In this document: in pieces, positions 12,444 to 15,815 of the stretch
How positions within the stretch are numbered: the first letter of the stretch is position 1
Layout: every line of letters begins with the position of its first letter
Source: Tidjanibacter sp.
GTDB taxonomy: Bacteria; Bacteroidota; Bacteroidia; Bacteroidales; Rikenellaceae
DNA: 15,815 nucleotides
NCBI GenBank assembly: GCA_017547065.1
Contig: JAFYRC010000146.1
Coordinates: 1 to 15,815, forward strand
Reading direction: 5' to 3'
The notes under the pieces: model-generated
What the model saw: the letters and a program-made list of their open reading frames with translations, nothing else
Told to the model about the DNA's origin: nothing
Databases searched by the model: none
Position numbers and translations under genes: made by a program

Positions 12444-14288
12444 CTATTTCTCCAATAATTCGTTAAACTTGGCCTCCAACTCAACGGTTGTGAAGGGAAG
12501 ACCCTGACACTTATTGTACTGCTCGTAGTGGAACTGCTGGAAGTTCATGCGCAGGTAGTTTGCAAACTGACCCTCGTTGAGCTCGCACACAACAATTTTC
12601 TTATACCTTGCAAAGATATCTTCCACACCTTTGGGGAGAGGGTTGATGTAGTTGAAGTGGCACAGAGCAATGCTCTTACCCTCACCCTGCATCTTCTCCA
12701 CAGTTGCCTGCAAGTGGCCCTTGGTACCACCCCAACCAACAACTAGCAGGTCGGCCTCCTCGGGACCCAACACGCTCTGTGCGGGAATGTAGTCGGCAAC
12801 CTTGGCAACCTTAGCAGCACGGGTATGAACCATCACCTGGTGGTTCTTGGGGTCGTGCGACACGCTACCTTTGAGCGCATCCTTCTCCAAACCACCAATG
12901 CGGTGCTCGAGGCCTTTGGTACCGGGGATAGCCCAACGGCGTGCGAGTTTCTCATCGCGTTTGTAGGGCATATAAATGGGTTCATCCTCGGGTAACTCCG
13001 TAATGATGGGAGGGTGAATCTCGGGATAGTCTTTCATTGAGGGAATCTTCCAGGGCTGCGAGCCGTTGGCAATAAAACCGTCAGTCAACAGCACCACGGG
13101 AGTCATGTGCTCCATGGCGATTTTACTTGCCGCAAAGGCATAGTCGAAACAGTCGCTGGGCGACGAAGCGGCAATCACCACCATAGGGCACTCACCGTTA
13201 CGACCCCAGAGAGCCTGCATCAGGTCGCTCTGCTCGGTCTTGGTGGGAAGACCCGTGGAGGGGCCACCCCTCTGTACGTCAACAACAACCAGTGGCAACT
13301 CGGCAATAACCGCCAAACCCATAGCCTCGCTTTTGAGCGAAAGACCGGGGCCCGAAGTGGTTGTCACAGCGAAGGCACCACCAAAGGCTGCACCAATCGA
13401 GGTGCAAATACCGGCAATCTCGTCCTCTGCCTGCACAGTCTTAACACCAAGCTCTTTGTGTTTGGCGAGCTCCTCGAGAATAACGGTTGCGGGAGTGATA
13501 GGATAGGAACCGCAGAAGAGGGGGCGTCCACTCTTCTCGCTGGCAGCAATAAAGCCCCAAGCGGTTGCCACGTTACCACTGATGCTACGATAGCGACCCT
13601 TCTCCAACTCGGCGGGTTGCACGGTGTAGGTGTTAGCAAAGGAGTGGGTATTGTGGGCGTAGTTCCAGCCCGCATTGAGCACAGCTACGTTAGCCTCGGC
13701 AACAACGGGGTTTTTCTTACCGAACTTGTTGCGGATGTAGGCCGTAGCGTGGTCGAGTGGTTTGTCGTAGAGGCAAAGGCAAATACCAAGTGCAAACATA
13801 TTTTTACACTTAACGATTGCCTTGTTGTCCAAACCAGAGTCCTTCAAAACCTCCTTGGTCATAGAGGTAATGTCGGGGGTGAGGATATTGTAGTCCTTAA
13901 TGCCGAGCTCTTCGAGGGGGTCGGAGGTCTTGAAACCTGCGCGAGCGATGCTCTTCTCGTCGAGCGAGTCGCCATCAAGGATGATGGTTGCGTCCTTCTT
14001 GAGCCACATCACATTAGCTTTGAGTGCGGCGGGGTTCATTGCAATCAGCGCATCGCAGTAGTCACCGGGAGTGAGCATACGGCTGCTACCGAAGTGAACC
14101 TGAAAGCCCGAAACACCTGCTACGGTGCCTTGGGGTGCGCGAATTTCTGCGGGATAGTCGGGGAAGGTAGAGATACCGTTGCCGAAAAGAGCTGCCGTGT
14201 CCGAGAACAAGGTGCCTGTGAGCTGCATACCGTCGCCGGAGTCGCCGGAGAAACGGATAACAACATCTTTCAACTCTTTAACATTCAT
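12444..14288 (-). CDS. korA: 2-oxoglutarate (2-oxoacid):ferredoxin oxidoreductase, alpha subunit (gamma-alpha fusion)
   Basis: Partner of KorB, 614 residues. Residues about 1-190 form the gamma domain (VIRFSGDSGDGMQLTGTLFS, AEIRAPQGTVAGVSGFQVH), which contributes to CoA and interface binding. Residues about 235-430 form the alpha pyrimidine-binding domain, with GSYPITPAT, QAEDEIAG, TTTSGPGLSLK and VDVQRGGPSTGLPTKTEQSD (336-355). The rest (about 450-614) contains the second alpha domain, including LLVVGWGGTKGHLQATVE. This gamma-alpha fusion is the normal layout of two-subunit KorAB enzymes. It has a clear promoter in the divergent intergenic region. Length and motifs are complete; the exact 2-oxoacid is inferred from family. 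Confidence 0.94.
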   Translation of the reverse strand: MNVKELKDVVIRFSGDSGDGMQLTGTLFSDTAALFGNGISTFPDYPAEIRAPQGTVAGVSGFQVHFGSSRMLTPGDYCDALIAMNPAALKANVMWLKKDATIILDGDSLDEKSIARAGFKTSDPLEELGIKDYNILTPDITSMTKEVLKDSGLDNKAIVKCKNMFALGICLCLYDKPLDHATAYIRNKFGKKNPVVAEANVAVLNAGWNYAHNTHSFANTYTVQPAELEKGRYRSISGNVATAWGFIAASEKSGRPLFCGSYPITPATVILEELAKHKELGVKTVQAEDEIAGICTSIGAAFGGAFAVTTTSGPGLSLKSEAMGLAVIAELPLVVVDVQRGGPSTGLPTKTEQSDLMQALWGRNGECPMVVIAASSPSDCFDYAFAASKIAMEHMTPVVLLTDGFIANGSQPWKIPSMKDYPEIHPPIITELPEDEPIYMPYKRDEKLARRWAIPGTKGLEHRIGGLEKDALKGSVSHDPKNHQVMVHTRAAKVAKVADYIPAQSVLGPEEADLLVVGWGGTKGHLQATVEKMQGEGKSIALCHFNYINPLPKGVEDIFARYKKIVVCELNEGQFANYLRMNFQQFHYEQYNKCQGLPFTTVELEAKFNELLEK

Positions 14289-14342
14289 AATGTCGATGAA
14301 GTGTTAGTTTTTGTGTAAAAAGTTTAGGTGTCTAATTGCAAG

Positions 14343-14374
14343 CAAAGGTAATAATTTATTAGTGGAGTGTCAAC
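14343..14374 (-). promoter_or_regulatory. Promoter of korAB
   Basis: On the minus strand GTTG (14374-14371), a 20-base spacer and TACCTTTG (14350-14343). Start is expected near 14336, giving a leader of about 48 bases. It is back to back with the plus-strand -7 box at 14394. Confidence 0.6.
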
Positions 14375-14393
14375 CATTTCACAAAAAAATAGT

Positions 14394-14401
14394 TACCTTT
14401 G
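14394..14401 (+). promoter_or_regulatory. -7 element of the acetyl-CoA hydrolase/transferase gene
   Basis: TACCTTTG matches TAnnTTTG exactly. A -33 TTTG is not evident at the normal distance (the bases there form the korA -33 box on the other strand). Leader of about 44 bases, ending in an A-rich stretch before the ATG at 14452. Confidence 0.5.
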
Positions 14402-14451
14402 GGGGCTTGATTGTGAAAAACAGACAAACTTAATAAATAAAACAATTACAA

Positions 14452-15762
14452 ATGAACAACAAAATCACCTTTACCACAGCCGACGAGGCCGTTAAGGTCA
14501 TCAAATCCGGCGACCACGTTCACCTCTCGTCTGTTGCAAGTGCACCCCAATGCCTCATCCAGGCTATGTGCCGCAGGGGCGAGGCCGGTGAGCTCAAAGA
14601 CGTTCACATCCACCACCTCCACACCGAGGGTCCCGCTCCCTATGCAGATCCCAAATTTGAGGGTATCTTCCAGCTCGACTCGTTCTTCGTTGGTGGCAAC
14701 GTGCGCAAAGTAACCCAGAGCGGCTATGCCGACTATATTCCAATCTTCCTCTCGGAGACCCAGAAACTCTACCGTTCGGGTGTTCTTCCCTGCAACGTAG
14801 CAATGATTCAGGTTTCGCCCGTAGACGCTCACGGCTACGTTTCGTTGGGTACTTCGGTTGACGCAACCCTCGCTGCTATCGAGTGCGCCGACTATGTTTT
14901 GGCCGTTGTGAACAAATATGTTCCCCGTGCTTTCGGTGACGCTTTCATCCACATCTCGCAGATCGACTACTTCATTGAGGACGACCAACCTCTGATGGAG
15001 GGCCACATCGCCGAGATTACCGAGATTGACGCAGCCATCGGTCGCAACTGTGCCGAGCTGATTGAGGACGGTGCTTGCTTGCAGATGGGTATCGGCGCTA
15101 TTCCCAACGCCGTTCTTTCGCAGCTGGGCAACCACAAAGACCTCGGTATCCACACCGAGATGTTCGCCGACGGCGTATTGCCCCTCGTTGAGAAGGGTGT
15201 TGTAAACGGTAGGAATAAGGTTACCGACAAGGGTAAGATTGTTTCGACCTTCTTGATGGGCTCGAAAGAGGTTTACGACTTCATCGACAACAACCCTGGT
15301 GTGTTGATGAAAGATGTTGCTTACACCAACGACCCCTTCATCATCGCCCAGAACCCCAAATTCTGCGCCATCAACTCGGCTCTCCAAATTGACCTCACCG
15401 GTCAGGTCTGCGCTGACTCGCTCGGCACCAAATTCTACTCGGGCGTAGGTGGTCAGGTTGACTTCATCTATGGTTCGTCGCTCTCAAAGGGCGGTAAGGC
15501 CATCATCGCAATGCCTTCGGTTACCAACAAGGGTATCAGCAAAATTGCAAACACTCTCGCTCTCGGCGCAGGCGTAGTTACCACCCGTAACCACGTACAC
15601 TGGGTAGTTACCGAGTGGGGTGCTGCTTACCTCTACGGTAAATCGTTGCAGGAGCGTGCCAAAGCCCTCATCAATGTTGTCCACCCCGACCACCGCGAGG
15701 AGTTGGAGAAGGCAGCCTACGAGCGCTACGGTGCACACTACACCTACATTAAAAACTCCTAA
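14452..15762 (+). CDS. Acetyl-CoA hydrolase/CoA-transferase family protein
   Basis: Class I CoA-transferase of the acetyl-CoA hydrolase / 4-hydroxybutyrate CoA-transferase / butyryl-CoA:acetate CoA-transferase group, 436 residues, cytoplasmic. The N-terminal half includes GDHVHLSSVASAPQ and SPVDAHGYVSLGTS. MGIGAIPNAVL (about 212-222) precedes the catalytic glutamate in GIHTEMFADG (E236), which forms the gamma-glutamyl-CoA intermediate. The C-terminal half has the GVGGQVDFI loop and ends ALINVVHPDHREEL...AYERYG, usual for the family. Acetate is the likely CoA acceptor or donor; the partner acid (succinate, butyrate, propionate or 4-hydroxybutyrate) cannot be decided. It is divergent from korAB, whose product is an acyl-CoA (succinyl-CoA if 2-oxoglutarate is the substrate). 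A succinyl-CoA:acetate exchange would connect the two, which is inference from context. Confidence 0.92.
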   Translation: MNNKITFTTADEAVKVIKSGDHVHLSSVASAPQCLIQAMCRRGEAGELKDVHIHHLHTEGPAPYADPKFEGIFQLDSFFVGGNVRKVTQSGYADYIPIFLSETQKLYRSGVLPCNVAMIQVSPVDAHGYVSLGTSVDATLAAIECADYVLAVVNKYVPRAFGDAFIHISQIDYFIEDDQPLMEGHIAEITEIDAAIGRNCAELIEDGACLQMGIGAIPNAVLSQLGNHKDLGIHTEMFADGVLPLVEKGVVNGRNKVTDKGKIVSTFLMGSKEVYDFIDNNPGVLMKDVAYTNDPFIIAQNPKFCAINSALQIDLTGQVCADSLGTKFYSGVGGQVDFIYGSSLSKGGKAIIAMPSVTNKGISKIANTLALGAGVVTTRNHVHWVVTEWGAAYLYGKSLQERAKALINVVHPDHREELEKAAYERYGAHYTYIKNS

Positions 15763-15778
15763 TTAACAGCAGGATTGA

Positions 15779-15802
15779 TGGTCGCAACCAACGTTGCGAC
15801 CA
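15779..15802 (+). terminator. Hairpin after the CoA-transferase gene, possible terminator
   Basis: TGGTCGCAAC (15779-15788) and GTTGCGACCA (15793-15802) pair perfectly over 10 bases around the loop CAAC, 16 bases after the stop codon. No T-run follows on the plus strand within the few bases left in the window, so it may be a factor-assisted terminator or 3'-end stabilising stem. Confidence 0.55.
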
Positions 15803-15815
15803 CCAACACAAAAGA

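Larger units (their letters stand above)
14343..14401. repeat. 9-base inverted repeat formed by the two divergent -7 regions
   Basis: CAAAGGTAA (14343-14351) and TTACCTTTG (14393-14401) are perfect inverses 41 bases apart. Each is the -7 box and neighbouring base of one divergent promoter, so the symmetry may simply reflect two identical promoters. The shared -33 zone between them could allow common regulation. Confidence 0.5.

Noticed and set aside
13107..14318. 403-codon open frame on the plus strand opposite korA
   Set aside because: Antisense shadow caused by GC-rich codon bias; korA carries all family motifs.
14446..15387. 313-codon open frame on the minus strand opposite the CoA-transferase gene
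   Set aside because: Antisense shadow; no family resemblance, no promoter, and the plus-strand gene is unambiguous.

Overview
The window looks like chromosomal DNA of an anaerobic member of the Bacteroidales, possibly a gut species. The evidence is as follows. Several genes and the tRNA are preceded by close matches to the Bacteroidetes sigma-factor promoter (a -33 TTTG/GTTG and a -7 TAnnTTTG), and purine-rich Shine-Dalgarno sites are lacking. The integrase and the N-terminally 'NPFIVTG...' ATPase belong to families common in that order, and there is a two-subunit ferredoxin-dependent 2-oxoacid oxidoreductase. The core genes use GC-rich third positions; Alistipes or a relative would fit, but the genus is inference.

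Left end (1-2621): an AT-richer, probably acquired segment. It holds an AAA-type ATPase running off the left edge, a 444-base non-coding AT-rich stretch and a tyrosine recombinase, all on the minus strand. It ends exactly at the 3' end of a tRNA-Pro(GGG), the classic layout of an element integrated in a tRNA gene. The recombinase keeps the catalytic tyrosine, histidine and lysine but appears to have lost both catalytic arginines (Gly and Cys instead). Four copies of a GGTTGA(C/T)-like motif lie between it and the tRNA.

Middle (2697-11340): a secreted GH31 glycosidase with a perfect palindrome in its leader, then RNase R, both on the plus strand. A strong bidirectional hairpin terminator separates RNase R from a convergent, cysteine-rich protein of unknown function. 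A family 2 glycosyltransferase and a lipoprotein phosphodiesterase (NPP/alkaline-phosphatase superfamily) follow, all three on the minus strand; the last two form a probable operon transcribed phosphodiesterase first.

Right end (11341-15815): korA-korB (2-oxoglutarate/2-oxoacid:ferredoxin oxidoreductase) on the minus strand, divergent from an acetyl-CoA hydrolase/CoA-transferase on the plus strand. The 162-base intergenic region carries two identical -7 elements facing away from each other. Together these genes plausibly link ferredoxin-dependent acyl-CoA production to CoA transfer onto (or from) acetate in fermentative metabolism.

I saw no CRISPR array, rRNA, transposase or clearly new multi-gene system. 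The best leads are the arginine-less integrase with its motif cluster, and the orphan Cys-cluster protein.
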